Source of the DNA: Streptosporangium sp. NBC_01755
GTDB lineage: Bacteria > Actinomycetota > Actinomycetes > Streptosporangiales > Streptosporangiaceae
Assembly (NCBI RefSeq): GCF_035917995.1
Contig: NZ_CP109131.1
Location: 3,410,001-3,474,000 of the forward strand
Direction: 5' to 3'
DNA: 64,000 nt
Below the pieces are notes generated by a model. That model did no database searches and had not been told where the DNA came from. It saw nothing but the letters and a program-made list of their open reading frames with translations. This document shows, one piece after another, positions 31,420 to 40,957 of this stretch (its first letter is position 1; the number at the start of each line of letters is the position of its first letter). Both the position numbers and the translations under genes were made by a program.

Positions 31420-31806
31420 ATGTCGCTGACCGTTTCGAACGATCTTCTCGACCTGGCCAGGGTCGGCGAGGTGGACGACGCGGCTTTTGTCACCTGTGTC
31501 AGAGACTCCCTGCCCTACGCCTGGTCGCTGATCAGCGACCTGGTCAGGCAGCGTGAACACACCGGTGCCGAATTCGCCGACAACACCGTGCCTCCGCCGG
31601 ACGAGGCCGCCCGTGGCCAGCTCCTGCGCGCCCTCGCCAGCGACGCCATGCGTGGCGCCCTGGAGCGTCACTTCGGGGTGAGGCTGGCCTTCCAGAACTG
31701 CCACCGGGTCGCGGTCTTCGACCCGGCCGCCACCGGGGCCCACGCGGAGTTCGTCACCGCCAGGTCGCAGATCCTCAACCAGACGCCCGAGCTCGTCGAC
31801 TGCTGA
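31420..31806 (+). CDS. Conserved actinobacterial small protein
   Basis: 128 residues from ATG 31420 (GAGGAGA upstream), without membrane or signal segments. It contains DAAFVTCVRDSLPYAWSLIS, EFADNTVPPPDEAARGQLLR, and RHFGVRLAFQNCHRVAVFD with a Cys-His pair, and ends in Cys. I have seen this sequence pattern in streptomycete proteins paired with P-loop ATPases, but its function is unknown to me. It lies 63 bp behind the ATPase and converges with an LLM oxidoreductase gene. Confidence 0.8.
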   Translation: MSLTVSNDLLDLARVGEVDDAAFVTCVRDSLPYAWSLISDLVRQREHTGAEFADNTVPPPDEAARGQLLRALASDAMRGALERHFGVRLAFQNCHRVAVFDPAATGAHAEFVTARSQILNQTPELVDC

Positions 31807-31814
31807 CGGCGGCC

Positions 31815-32849
31815 TCACCCCGGGGCCGTATCTCCCCGTGCCCGCCGTCCCCGGCGGGCACGGCCGGAGAGCCTGGGCAGCACCTCGGCCCCCAGCCGCC
31901 TGATGTTCTCAAGGGTGCGGGCGCGATCGCCCGCACCCTCCACCATGAGGATCAGGTGTCGCAGGCCGGTGACCTCGGCGGTCCGCTCGATCCTCGCCAC
32001 ACAGAGGTCGGGCGAGCCGACCGGATGCGTCCCGCAGAGGAAGTCCACGTATTCCCCGATGTCGCGCACCGGCCGCGCCCGGCCGTCCACCGGTACGTAT
32101 CCCGCGAGACCCGGCTCCAGCCAGCGCGGCATGGCCTCCCGCATCTCCCGCACGGCCTGCTCCGTCGTGTCGGCCACATAGCCCGCGGCCGCCGCGACAT
32201 GACCGGGCGGTGACAGCGGGCCGGCGGCCAGCGCGCCGTAGTCACGGAGCATGGCCGCCTTCTCCCGATCCCCGACATGCATGCCCAGCAGCATCGGCAA
32301 CCCGCGTTCGGCGGCGATCAGCACGGTCGCGGGCGAGGTGCACGCGACGACCGGCCTGAGCCGGGCCGCCGGCACCATCGGCACCTGTCTGAAGTTGAAG
32401 AACTCCCCGCCCGCGGAGAGCGTGTCGCGCGAGAGCGCCTCGCACAGCAGGTCGAGCGACTCGCGGAAGCCGCGCTCGAACCTCGCCAGGCCCGTGCCGA
32501 ACACCTCCAGGTCCACCCACGGCCCGCCTCTGCCCACCCCGAGGGCGAACCGACCCCCGGAGACCTGGTCGAGGATCGCCGCCTGCTCGGCCAGATCCAC
32601 CGGATGCCGGGTGGACAGGACGCTCACCGCCGTACCGACCCCGATCCTGGTGGTGCGCCCCAGCGCCACACCGGCCAGCGTCGCCGCCGACGGGCACACG
32701 CCGTACGACATGAAGTGGTGCTCGGCGATCCAGGCGTCGTCGAACCCCGCCTCCTCCGCGGCCACGACCGCGTCCACGGTGTCGCGCAGCACCTCTCCCG
32801 GCTGCCGGCCGGGAAATCCCGCCGCGACCAGGAAGACTCCGATTCGCAC
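31815..32849 (-). CDS. LLM-class flavin (F420 or FMN) oxidoreductase
   Basis: 344 residues. Luciferase-like TIM-barrel marks: AEEAGFDDAWIAEHHFMSYG, RTTRIGVGTAVSVLSTRHPV, LDQVSGGRFALGVGRGGPW and ATVLIAAERGLPMLL. The family reduces or oxidises diverse substrates with F420 or reduced flavin. It follows rnhB on the same strand with 26 bp between, so they may be co-transcribed. The substrate is not evident. Confidence 0.9.
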   Translation of the reverse strand: MRIGVFLVAAGFPGRQPGEVLRDTVDAVVAAEEAGFDDAWIAEHHFMSYGVCPSAATLAGVALGRTTRIGVGTAVSVLSTRHPVDLAEQAAILDQVSGGRFALGVGRGGPWVDLEVFGTGLARFERGFRESLDLLCEALSRDTLSAGGEFFNFRQVPMVPAARLRPVVACTSPATVLIAAERGLPMLLGMHVGDREKAAMLRDYGALAAGPLSPPGHVAAAAGYVADTTEQAVREMREAMPRWLEPGLAGYVPVDGRARPVRDIGEYVDFLCGTHPVGSPDLCVARIERTAEVTGLRHLILMVEGAGDRARTLENIRRLGAEVLPRLSGRARRGRRARGDTAPG

Positions 32850-32875
32850 TCTCCGATGATGTCCGATGCCCGCCG

Positions 32876-33544
32876 CTATCCGAAGAGGTCGAGCTGGCCC
32901 TCACCGGCCAGCGGGTTGCGGTGCCTCTTGAGATGGCGCCAGCGGGGCAGGTCGTCCAGGTACGACCAGGACAGCCGGTGGTGCTCCGTCGGGCCGAGCT
33001 CGGCCAGGGCCGCCTGGTGGGCAGGGGAGGGGTAACCCGCGTTGTCGGCGAACCCGTACTCGGGGAAACCCAGCGAGGCCATGTAGGTGTCCCTGCGGAC
33101 CTTGGCGATCACGGAGGCCGCGGCCACGGAGACACAGGACAGGTCGCCCTTGACCTCGCATCGGACCGGCCAGGGCGCGCCCAGATAGTCGTGCTTGCCG
33201 TCCAGAACGACCACATCGGGGCGGACGGGAAGCCCGGCCAGCGCCCTCCTGGCCGCCCTGCGCAGGGCCTCGGTCATCCCGAGCGCGTCGATCTCCTCGT
33301 GGGACGCCTCGCCGTACCCGATACCGGCCGCCCAGGCGGTGATCTCGGAGACCATGGCGGCGCGGCGGGCGGGGGTGAGCAGTTTGGAATCGGTGAGTCC
33401 GGCGGGCGGTTCCGACAAATCGGTGACCACGGCGCAGACCGCCACCGGGCCCGCCCAGGCTCCGCGTCCGACCTCGTCCACTCCGGCGACCAGCTTGGAG
33501 CCACCGTCGTTCAGCAACCGTTCGAGCGCGTAGGAGGGAGGCAT
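32876..33544 (-). CDS. rnhB: Ribonuclease HII
   Basis: 222 residues. The active site is [12 protein letters not shown] with Asp23-Glu24, then a second Asp in [14 protein letters not shown] and a third near [42 protein letters not shown] is the family's C-terminal region. RNase HII removes ribonucleotides mis-incorporated in DNA and RNA primers. ATG 33544 gives a normal length. Confidence 0.97.
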   Translation of the reverse strand: MPPSYALERLLNDGGSKLVAGVDEVGRGAWAGPVAVCAVVTDLSEPPAGLTDSKLLTPARRAAMVSEITAWAAGIGYGEASHEEIDALGMTEALRRAARRALAGLPVRPDVVVLDGKHDYLGAPWPVRCEVKGDLSCVSVAAASVIAKVRRDTYMASLGFPEYGFADNAGYPSPAHQAALAELGPTEHHRLSWSYLDDLPRWRHLKRHRNPLAGEGQLDLFG

Positions 33545-33857
33545 GCGCCGACGTTACCGGGACGTGCCCCTCCAGGCGCTGTCGAGGAACGAGCTCGACC
33601 GACTCCAGGTCGGCGGCGAGGAGCCTGGCGGCCGTCCCGCCCGCACATGCGCGCCCCACTCACCGCGACCCCTGCGGCGGGGTGAGCGGAGGCCGGCCCC
33701 CTGCCCCGGCGACACGCCTTCCCAAGGTGGCGCCAGCATGGCTGACCTGGTCTTTCTTACCGTGGAAATCGCTGGAGCCGGTGCTTCCCATGATGCTCAT
33801 CAAGATGTCTCGTGTCGTTTGGCATCAAGAAGGGGAAAGAGCCCTCATCATGTGCTC
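33545..33857. other. Intergenic region upstream of rnhB and the GNAT gene
   Basis: 313 bases with only low-complexity frames. I see no repeat or hairpin of note; it should hold divergent promoters. The lepB gene that often precedes rnhB in actinobacteria is not present here. Confidence 0.4.
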
Positions 33858-34502
33858 ATGCCCGCTTCTGTCACCCTGTCCGGGCGCCTCGTGCGCCTGG
33901 AACCGCTCAGCCTCGCGGTCGTCGACGACCTCGTCGCCGCGGCGAGTGAAGACCGTTCTACCTACGACTTCACTCGCGTCCCCCATGGCCGGGACGAGAT
34001 GGTCTCCTATGTGAAGGCCGCTCTCGCTGAGCAGGCGGGGGGCCGCACGATGCCCTTCGCCATCCGGTGGCTTCACACCGACCACGTGGTCGGTGCCACC
34101 CGTCTCATGAACCTGGAGTACTGGCAGGGCCCCATGCCCTGGCCGCCGGGAACTCGTGGGGCGGTGGGCGATGTCCCGTCCGTGGCGGACATCGGTTACA
34201 CCTGGCTCTCCGCCTCCGCGCAGGGGACCGGTGCCAACCGCGAGAGCAAGTACCTGATGCTCTCCCTCGCCTTCGAGACCTGGCAGGTCCACCGCATAAC
34301 CCTCAAGGCCGACATACGGAACGTACGATCCCGGGCCGCCATCGAAGCCCTCGGCGCGCACCTCGACGGTGTGCGGCGGGCGGAGAGCCGAGGCGCCGAC
34401 GACACGGTCCGAGATACCGCGTACTACTCGATCCTGAGCGACGAATGGCCGATCGTCCGAGAACGGCTGCACGCACGGATGGGCCTGTTCGAGGCCGCGT
34501 GA
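33858..34502 (+). CDS. GNAT-family acetyltransferase (RimJ/RimL type)
   Basis: 214 residues from ATG 33858 (GTG 33852 possible). VTLSGRLVRLEPLSLAVVDD is the usual opening. VVGATRLMNLEYW, DIGYTWLSASAQGTGANRES and then FETWQVHRITLKADIRNVRS with RAAIEALGAHLDGVRR are the acetyl-CoA-binding core and helix. It resembles enzymes that acetylate N-termini, small amines or antibiotics. The target is unknown. A strong hairpin follows it 100 bp downstream. Confidence 0.9.
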   Translation: MPASVTLSGRLVRLEPLSLAVVDDLVAAASEDRSTYDFTRVPHGRDEMVSYVKAALAEQAGGRTMPFAIRWLHTDHVVGATRLMNLEYWQGPMPWPPGTRGAVGDVPSVADIGYTWLSASAQGTGANRESKYLMLSLAFETWQVHRITLKADIRNVRSRAAIEALGAHLDGVRRAESRGADDTVRDTAYYSILSDEWPIVRERLHARMGLFEAA

Positions 34503-34602
34503 GGCACATCCAGATAAACGGCATTGCAGGGAGAATTAGAGAACAAAGCAGACAAAAACCACATAACAAATAAAGCTCATTTTGACTACTTAATGGAACG
34601 AA

Positions 34603-34630
34603 AGGCCCGCCCGGGCTTCCGGGCGGGCCT
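34603..34630. terminator. Bidirectional hairpin terminator
   Basis: AGGCCCGCCCGG and CCGGGCGGGCCT form a perfect 12-bp stem with a GCTT loop, between two convergent genes. The 100 bp before it (34503-34602) is unusually AT-rich for this window. Confidence 0.85.
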
Positions 34631-34649
34631 GGTGTTCGCCTGACTTCGC

Positions 34650-34702
34650 GCGATGGGTCACATCCAGCGCGGCCCACGCGATGGGTCACATCCAGTGCGG
34701 CC
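34650..34702. repeat. 25-bp direct repeat (28-bp period)
   Basis: GCGATGGGTCACATCCAG followed by C/T GCGGCC occurs at 34650-34674 and 34678-34702 with one mismatch. It lies between the terminator and the end of the secreted-protein gene. Confidence 0.85.
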
Positions 34703-34758
34703 TACAGGGAGGCGTTCGTCCGCCGCACCACCGAGCGGGTCCGCCGGACGAGGTGGAA

Positions 34759-35244
34759 TCACTCCTCGCCGTCGACCTCGTAGATGTAGCGCCACCTACC
34801 GCACAGCGTCTTCTTGGCGTCGCTCCTGTCCCAGTAGCAGACTCTGACCTGCAGGTTGTCGACCTCTTCCTCGGAGAAGTGGAAGGGGGTGTAGCCCTGG
34901 GAGCCGCACTTGCGGGCCCAGTAGTAGTTCTCGTCGCCGTCGTGGTTCTCGAACTTGAACTGGACGTAGCCGCAGAGCCGGTTCGGCGAGTACCTGTCGT
35001 AGACCCTGCCCTGGAGGTGGACGCGGTCGTCGTCGTCGGTCCAGACGCGGCCCTTGGCGCTGGCGCGGGAGTCGTCGTAGTACTTGGAGTAGTAGGAGCC
35101 CCAAGACTCGTCGTAGTCACTGGAGGCGGCCGGGCCGGCGGTGAGGGTGGCGGCCGAGGCCGGGGTGGCGAGGGCCGGAACACCGATCACGATGACGGCG
35201 GTGGCGGCGGCGAGACCGAGGAGCTTGCTGATCGAGCGGCGCAT
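34759..35244 (-). CDS. Small secreted acidic protein
   Basis: 161 residues from ATG 35244 (AAGGAG upstream). A signal peptide (1 to about 31, ending ATPASAA) precedes a mature part rich in Asp, Tyr and Arg, with four Cys (LCGYVQ, ARKCGS, VRVCYW, TLCGRW). RVHLQGRVYDRYSPNRLCGY and EEEVDNLQVRVCYWDRS suggest a beta-sandwich. I do not recognise the family. It stands alone with direct repeats on both sides. Confidence 0.75.
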   Translation of the reverse strand: MRRSISKLLGLAAATAVIVIGVPALATPASAATLTAGPAASSDYDESWGSYYSKYYDDSRASAKGRVWTDDDDRVHLQGRVYDRYSPNRLCGYVQFKFENHDGDENYYWARKCGSQGYTPFHFSEEEVDNLQVRVCYWDRSDAKKTLCGRWRYIYEVDGEE

Positions 35245-35261
35245 GATGGTTCTCTCCTTGA

Positions 35262-35321
35262 GGGGACGGCTCCCGACTTCCTCCAGGAACCGGGGACGGC
35301 TCCCGACTTCCTCCAGGAGCC
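35262..35321. repeat. 30-bp direct repeat upstream of the secreted-protein gene
   Basis: Two adjacent 30-bp copies beginning GGGGACGGCTCCCGACTTCC, with one mismatch, end 17 bp before the gene's start (minus strand). They lie in its 5' leader. The remaining 256 bp to 35577 carry no gene. Confidence 0.85.
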
Positions 35322-35577
35322 ATGGCTCATTGATAGACCCGCCCGCCTTCATCACACTTACAGCGCCTTTATCTACACCTGCAATCCACCGACATGTCGG
35401 GCATGGCCGCCCCCGTATGGGGCCATGCCCGACAGCCACAGCATTGCGGGCACGACTCAACAGCCGATTGACGTGCGATCAACGGCTCGGCGAACTGGCA
35501 ACCCTCTACCTACTGAGTAAGCAGGCGAGGATCTATCATTTGGCCATAAAACTTCCCATCGGGCGGAGATTCAAGAA

Positions 35578-38500
35578 ATGGCTGTTCAGGGCAGCGGAGA
35601 CGGATTGCGGTTCGCCGTACTCGGTCCTGTCCAGGCCTGGCGTGACGGATCCGAACTCGACCTGGGCACCCCACTGCAACGTTCCATCCTGGCGATGCTC
35701 CTGCTGAGGGAGGGGCGGGCGGTGACGCCGACCGAGATGATCGACGCGATCTGGGGGGACGACGCCCCACCTCGCGCGCTCGGCGCCCTGCGCACCTACG
35801 TCTCCCGGCTGCGCGCGGTGCTGGAGCCGGGCAGGTCCCCGCGCACCCGCCCCGAGCTGCTCACCTCCGTCGGCAGGGGGTACGCGCTGCGGCTGAACGG
35901 AATCGCCTTTGACCTGGCTCTCTTCGAGAGCGGTATCTCCGAGGCCGAGGTCGCGCGCCGCGCGGGTGACCTGGCGAGAGCCGCGGAGAGCCTGCGCGCG
36001 AGCCTGGCGCTGTGCACCGGCGAGCCACTGGCCGGAGCTGTCGGCCCCTATGCCGAGCACCAGCGCGACCGGCTCGCCGAGCGCCGGATGAACGTGCTGG
36101 AAGTCCTGATGGACCTGGACCTGGAGCTGGGCAGGCACGCCGACGCCCTGTCCGAGCTGATCGCACTGACCGCCGACCACCCGCTGCGCGAGCGGCTCCG
36201 CGCCCAGCTGATGCTGGCCTACTACCGCTGCGGGCGCAGGGCGGAGGCGCTGTCGGCCTTCGCCGACACCCGTGCCACGTTGATCGAGGAGCTGGGCATC
36301 GAGCCCGGCCCCGACCTGACGAGCATGCACCAGCGCATTCTCACCGATGACCCGGCCCTCGCACGCGCCCCTGTCGACCGGCGGGCGCGGCCCGCGCCCG
36401 CCGAGGCCGCACAGCCGGCCGCCCCGGCCCAGAGCCGGCAGCCGGAGCCGGAGGCGACGAGAACATCGGGAACGCGGGGAACACCGGCGGCCCCGGAACT
36501 GCCGCGCCCCGCGCAACTTCCCGCCGCCGTGAACGACTTCACCGGGCGCCGTCAGATCATCGCGCGGCTGCGCACGCTGCTGTCGGCCCAGGAGGGCTCC
36601 GAGGGCGTGCCTGTGGCGGCCATCTCCGGCATCGGCGGCGTGGGCAAGACGGCTCTGGCAGTGCACGTCGCCCATGCCATGCACGACCTGTTTCCCGACG
36701 GCCAGCTCTACGCCGACCTGCGCGGGTACGGCGTGGAGCCGACCGCGCCCGAGTCCGTACTGGCCGCGTTCCTGCGTGGACTGGGCCTGCCCGCCGACGC
36801 CATCCCCGACGGCCTGGCCGAGCGGTCGGCGCTGTTCCGCTCGCTCCTGGCCGACCGGCGGATGCTCGTGCTGCTGGACAACGCCCGCGATGCCGCGCAA
36901 GTGAGCCAGTTGCTCCCCGGCTCGGCCGGATGCGCGGCGATCGTGACCAGCCGCGGCAAGCTCGCCGACCTGGCCGCGGCCCGGCTGATCGACCTGGACG
37001 TCATGGAGCCGGAGGAGGCCCTCGCGCTGTTCGGCACCGTCGCCGGCGCCGAGAGGGTGGAAGCGGAACGCGCCGCCGCCATGGACGTGGTCGCCGCCTG
37101 CGGTTTCCTGCCGCTCGCGGTGCGAATCGTGGCGGCGCGCCTGGCCTCCCGGCCGTCCTGGACCGTCGCCTCCCTGGTTTCCCGGCTGGCCGACGAGCGC
37201 CGCCGCCTGGACGAGATGCGCGTGGGAGACCTCGCGGTGGAGGCGACCTTCGCCCTCGGGTACGGCCAGCTCAGCCCGGCTCAGGCCCGCGCGTTCCGGC
37301 TGCTCTCCCTGCCCGGTGGCCCGGACATCTCGATCGGGGCCGCTTCCGGGCTGCTCGCGCTGGAGGCGATGGACACCGAGGACGTCCTGGAGTCCCTGGT
37401 GGACGCCAGCCTGCTGGAGGCCCCGGCCCCTGGCCGCTACCGCTTCCACGACCTGCTCAAACTCTTCGCCCGCCGTGTCGCGGAACGGGCCGAGAGCCCG
37501 GCTGCGGGGAATGGCGGTCAGGACGGCGGAGAGCGACGCGGGTCCGGAGTGAGCGTGGCCATCGGCGGGGAGGGCGAGGAGGCGCTGCGCCGGCTGCTCG
37601 ACTTCTACCTGGCGTCCGCGTGCTCGGCGCACCGCCTCGCCTACGAGGGCAGCACGATCGCCGACCAGCTGGGGGTCGCCGGGACCGGCCACGCCTTCGC
37701 CTCCGCCGACGAGGCTGTGGCCTGGCTGTCGGTGGAGGCGGAGTCGCTGTTCGCGTCGATCGCCCAGGTGGCCCGCGCGAACGAGGCCGGGGCACTGCTG
37801 CCGGGAGCCGACCTGCTGCTCGCCATGGAGCCGCTGCTGGAGTCGGGGAGTCACGGCCGCGAATTCGAGGGCCGGACGCGGGAGATGCTGGCCGTGGCGC
37901 GACGGCTCGGCGCTGTCTCCAGCGAGCTGCGCTGCCGCTACGTGCTCGGCCGGGTGCTGTTCGGCACCAACCGGCTGGCCGAGGCCGAGGAGGAGTTCCG
38001 TACCTCCTTGGAGCTGTCGGCCGGGGGCGAGCGCATCGTTGTCGGCGAGGTGCTGAACGCGCTGGCCGTCGTGGCCGGGCGCCGGCGCCGCCATGTGGAG
38101 GCCCTGGCCTGGTTCGGCTCGGCGCGCGAGGCGTTCAGGGAGGTCGGGGCGCGGGGCGGGGAGGCGCTGACACTCAGCTACTCCGCCCGCGACCACCTGT
38201 TCCTGGAGCAGCCGCAGGAGGCGATCGCCGCCGCCGAGCAGGGTCTGGCCCTGTTCATCGAGATGGGCTCCAGCGCCGGCACCGCCAGGGCCCGCTACCA
38301 CCTGGGGATGATCCTGTCGCGGGTCGGCCGGCTGAACGAGGCGGTCCACCACCACGCCGAGTGCCTCGCCTTCTTCCGGGCCAGCAGGCAGCGGGTCTGG
38401 GAGCAGCGGGTCTGTGCCCGGCTGGCCGAGACCTTCATCCACGCGGGCCGCTTCACGGACGCGACCCGTCACGCGGAGCAGGCGCTTACCGTGAGCCGGG

Positions 38501-38685
38501 AGATCAGCCACCCGTACGGTGAGGCGCAGGCTCTGTGGATGCTAGGCAAGGCGCTCAACGGCCTCGGTAGCACCGGCCGCGGTCGCGACTGCCTCGAACG
38601 CGCCCACGACCTGTTCACCAGGCTCGGGGCACCCGAGGCCGAGGATCTGCGCCTTCTGCTGGAGCGCGACCAGGTCGACAGCTGA
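35578..38685 (+). CDS. AfsR/SARP-family transcriptional regulator with NB-ARC and TPR domains
   Basis: 1035 residues. Domain order: OmpR-type winged helix (about 10-100, FAVLGPVQAWRDGSELDLGT and RAVTPTEMIDAIWGDD), BTAD domain (about 105-250, VEALAL-type helices with FDLALFESGIS), a Pro-rich linker (260-315), an NB-ARC ATPase (about 320-640) with Walker A GIGGVGKTAL near residue 352 and LVLLDNARDAAQV, then TPR-like helical repeats to the C-terminus. Such proteins bind direct repeats at promoters of antibiotic or differentiation genes; ATP state modulates them. AfsR is the model. Its targets are not evident: no antibiotic cluster adjoins it. Confidence 0.95.
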   Translation: MAVQGSGDGLRFAVLGPVQAWRDGSELDLGTPLQRSILAMLLLREGRAVTPTEMIDAIWGDDAPPRALGALRTYVSRLRAVLEPGRSPRTRPELLTSVGRGYALRLNGIAFDLALFESGISEAEVARRAGDLARAAESLRASLALCTGEPLAGAVGPYAEHQRDRLAERRMNVLEVLMDLDLELGRHADALSELIALTADHPLRERLRAQLMLAYYRCGRRAEALSAFADTRATLIEELGIEPGPDLTSMHQRILTDDPALARAPVDRRARPAPAEAAQPAAPAQSRQPEPEATRTSGTRGTPAAPELPRPAQLPAAVNDFTGRRQIIARLRTLLSAQEGSEGVPVAAISGIGGVGKTALAVHVAHAMHDLFPDGQLYADLRGYGVEPTAPESVLAAFLRGLGLPADAIPDGLAERSALFRSLLADRRMLVLLDNARDAAQVSQLLPGSAGCAAIVTSRGKLADLAAARLIDLDVMEPEEALALFGTVAGAERVEAERAAAMDVVAACGFLPLAVRIVAARLASRPSWTVASLVSRLADERRRLDEMRVGDLAVEATFALGYGQLSPAQARAFRLLSLPGGPDISIGAASGLLALEAMDTEDVLESLVDASLLEAPAPGRYRFHDLLKLFARRVAERAESPAAGNGGQDGGERRGSGVSVAIGGEGEEALRRLLDFYLASACSAHRLAYEGSTIADQLGVAGTGHAFASADEAVAWLSVEAESLFASIAQVARANEAGALLPGADLLLAMEPLLESGSHGREFEGRTREMLAVARRLGAVSSELRCRYVLGRVLFGTNRLAEAEEEFRTSLELSAGGERIVVGEVLNALAVVAGRRRRHVEALAWFGSAREAFREVGARGGEALTLSYSARDHLFLEQPQEAIAAAEQGLALFIEMGSSAGTARARYHLGMILSRVGRLNEAVHHHAECLAFFRASRQRVWEQRVCARLAETFIHAGRFTDATRHAEQALTVSREISHPYGEAQALWMLGKALNGLGSTGRGRDCLERAHDLFTRLGAPEAEDLRLLLERDQVDS

Positions 38686-38853
38686 CCCAAGATCATCATA
38701 AAGATCATCGTCAAGTCGCGTCATCCAAACATGGTTGATCACTGGCATACCCCTCGAAGTCGGTCCGCGTCCCGGAGTGAGCGTGGAGGCCCGGCCGGCC
38801 ACCTGGCCCCGGGCGACGCGTAGGGGGCCCGGTCATCCGGTACGTCACCCGCG

Positions 38854-38919
38854 GGCCGGCCGCCTCACTGTGGCGGCCGGCCGGGCTTTGCACGGACCCT
38901 TCACCCCCCGGGTCCGTGC
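38854..38919. terminator. Two consecutive hairpins after the SARP gene
   Basis: The first has an 11-bp stem (38854-38864 with 38872-38882); the second a 10-bp stem (38890-38899 with 38910-38919). They lie 169-234 bp past the SARP stop and 80 bp from the convergent methyltransferase stop, so they may stop both transcripts. Confidence 0.65.
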
Positions 38920-38998
38920 CCCACGACCAGAGCTTCCTCCGCGAGGTTTGCCATCCGATTGACGGACAATAGCGGCGACATCCACAGCCTGTGGATAA

Positions 38999-40450
38999 TC
39001 ACCCTGTGGATATGTGGAAAAACCCCTCGGCAATCAGCGGACGGAGCATGGCGGGGGCCTTGGAACACAGGTCATCGGGATCCTCCCCGGTGAGTTCCGC
39101 TATCGCGGCGAGCAGCGGGGCCAGTGGATAGTCACCGTCGCAGACCCCCGCGAGGGCGGCTTCCACGGTCCCGACCCGCGCGCTGCGGCGCAGTCTCCCG
39201 GTCTGCCTCAGCACGATCCGCGCCGGGTCCTCGGCGCCGGGCGGCCCGATCCGCTCCTCCAGCACCCCCTCGACGACCGCCAGCCTGGCGCCCAGCAGCT
39301 GGGCGTCGGTCAGCCGATGCGCCGTGGTGATCGCGCCGAGCACCTCGTCCACATATCCGCCGACCGGCAACTCCACCGGCAGGCCGTACTCCTCCACCCG
39401 CACGACCGGGTCAAGGCTCCCGGAGTCGTTCAGCGTGATCCAGCCGAAACCGATCCCGGTGACGTTCTCGGACTCGAACCAGCCGAGCCAGTCGTCGTAG
39501 AGCTCGCGGTAGCGCGGGGTGCCCTGCTCGGCCGCGTCCCTCAGCCACAACTCGACGTACTCGGCGGGATCCTGCACGTCGCGCTGGACCGCCCAGCCGT
39601 CGCAGCCGGTCCCGGTGAGCCAGCCGCCCACCCGGTCACGCCAGTCCTCGCCGCCGACGTGCAGCCAGTTGGCCAGCAGGTGGCAGGTGCCGCCGGGGGC
39701 AAGGTGGCCCGGCACCCGCTGTACGAGATCGCGGCAGAAGTCGTCGGCGGACAAGCCCGACTCCCGGTAGGTGAACCGTCCGGCAGGGGAGATCACGAAC
39801 GGCGGGTTGGAGACGACCAGGTCGAAGCGTTCGCCCTCGACGGGACCGAACATGGACCCCTGCCGCGCCTCGACCCCGGTGATCCCGGACAGCGCCCAGC
39901 TCAACCGGGCCAGCTCCAGCGCGCGCGGGTTGACGTCGGTGGCCGTGATCTTCTCGGCGTGGCCGTTCAGATGGAGAACCTGGACCCCGCACCCGGTACC
40001 GAGGTCCAGAGCACGCTCGACCGGGCGATGTGCGGCCAGCTGGGCGAGATTCGCCGAGGCCCCGCCCGCGCCGACGACGTGGTCCGGGCGCAGGGCGGGG
40101 TCACCCGGCCTGACCTTGCGGTCGGAGACCAGGTAACCACCGGTCTCCCAGGGCTGAAGGTGGACCGTGGAGGTGACCCGGCCGTCCTTGACGGTCACCA
40201 GGCCTGCGGCGGCCAACTCCTCCACCGCCAGGCCCGCCGGTGCCCCTCTCGCCTCCACGGGGATGCCGAGCCACCACAGCCGGATCAGGATGCCGAGCGG
40301 GTCACCCTGGCCGGTGGCGCGCAGGGCGGGCACCGTCTCCTCGCGAGAGAGCGCGGTGGCGGCGACGTCACCGAGTCGCTCGCGGACGCCGTCGATGGTG
40401 TAGCCGGTGTCGAGCAGAAGCTCTCTGAGCCGGTCCAGCAGATCGTTCAC
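38999..40450 (-). CDS. Class I SAM-dependent methyltransferase (HemK/RlmG-like, NPPF motif)
   Basis: 483 residues from GTG 40450. Residues 1-125 form an all-alpha/winged N-terminal part. The SAM-binding motif is ALDLGTGCGVQVLHL (about 145-160), and the catalytic SNPPFVISP follows. NPPF/Y is typical of enzymes methylating amide or ring nitrogens in proteins, DNA or RNA. The C-terminal third is unlike HemK and is conserved in actinobacteria. The substrate is unknown; an rRNA or translation factor is most likely by family. Confidence 0.88.
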   Translation of the reverse strand: MNDLLDRLRELLLDTGYTIDGVRERLGDVAATALSREETVPALRATGQGDPLGILIRLWWLGIPVEARGAPAGLAVEELAAAGLVTVKDGRVTSTVHLQPWETGGYLVSDRKVRPGDPALRPDHVVGAGGASANLAQLAAHRPVERALDLGTGCGVQVLHLNGHAEKITATDVNPRALELARLSWALSGITGVEARQGSMFGPVEGERFDLVVSNPPFVISPAGRFTYRESGLSADDFCRDLVQRVPGHLAPGGTCHLLANWLHVGGEDWRDRVGGWLTGTGCDGWAVQRDVQDPAEYVELWLRDAAEQGTPRYRELYDDWLGWFESENVTGIGFGWITLNDSGSLDPVVRVEEYGLPVELPVGGYVDEVLGAITTAHRLTDAQLLGARLAVVEGVLEERIGPPGAEDPARIVLRQTGRLRRSARVGTVEAALAGVCDGDYPLAPLLAAIAELTGEDPDDLCSKAPAMLRPLIAEGFFHISTG

Positions 40451-40587
40451 CGGGTAATCCTCGCACCGGGCACGTCCGGCCGCCCCGGGTGATGAGACCG
40501 TTACGCACCGGGGTAAGCATTCTGCAAGCGGACCTCAACCGGGAGGCGGTACCTCTTGGTAGCTGCACCATCTGCTCCAAAGGATCC

Positions 40588-40902
40588 ATGATGCTGATTC
40601 CCTGCTTCGCCTGCGAGTCCCGTTTTAACCCTGATGAGTATTTTCGCGCCTGCCACGACTACTGCCGAGGCAAGGATCTGGTCGCCTGGACCTGCCCGCG
40701 ATGCGGCAATCAGGATGAGTTGCGAGTCTTCCCCGGAGAGCTGGGGTTCGGCTACGCCAGGCGCGGCAGGTTCGACGTCTCCGACCGGGTGCGCGTGCCC
40801 GGCCTGCGGCGCAGGCGTCAGGACCTGCGACTGGACATCTCGCTGGACGAGGACGTCTGGCGGGTGTCGACGCGGATGCGCCAGCTGGCGGGCACGCACT
40901 GA
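40588..40902 (+). CDS. Zinc-ribbon-type hypothetical protein
   Basis: 104 residues from ATG 40588 (AAAGGA upstream; a longer frame begins at 40489). Cysteines fall in IPCFACESRF, RACHDYCRGKDL and WTCPRCGNQ, giving two or three CxxC-like knuckles that could bind zinc. The C-terminal half is basic (GLRRRRQDLRL). It is probably a nucleic-acid-binding or structural protein; the role is not known. Confidence 0.65.
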   Translation: MMLIPCFACESRFNPDEYFRACHDYCRGKDLVAWTCPRCGNQDELRVFPGELGFGYARRGRFDVSDRVRVPGLRRRRQDLRLDISLDEDVWRVSTRMRQLAGTH

Positions 40903-40957
40903 ACCCGCTCCGGCCGGGGAGGACCCCGCTCCGACCGGGGAGGACCGGTGACGGCGG

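Noticed and set aside
35536-38511. 991-residue minus-strand frame
   Set aside because: Antisense to the SARP regulator; no recognisable motif.
39014-40492. 492-residue plus-strand frame
   Set aside because: Antisense to the methyltransferase.
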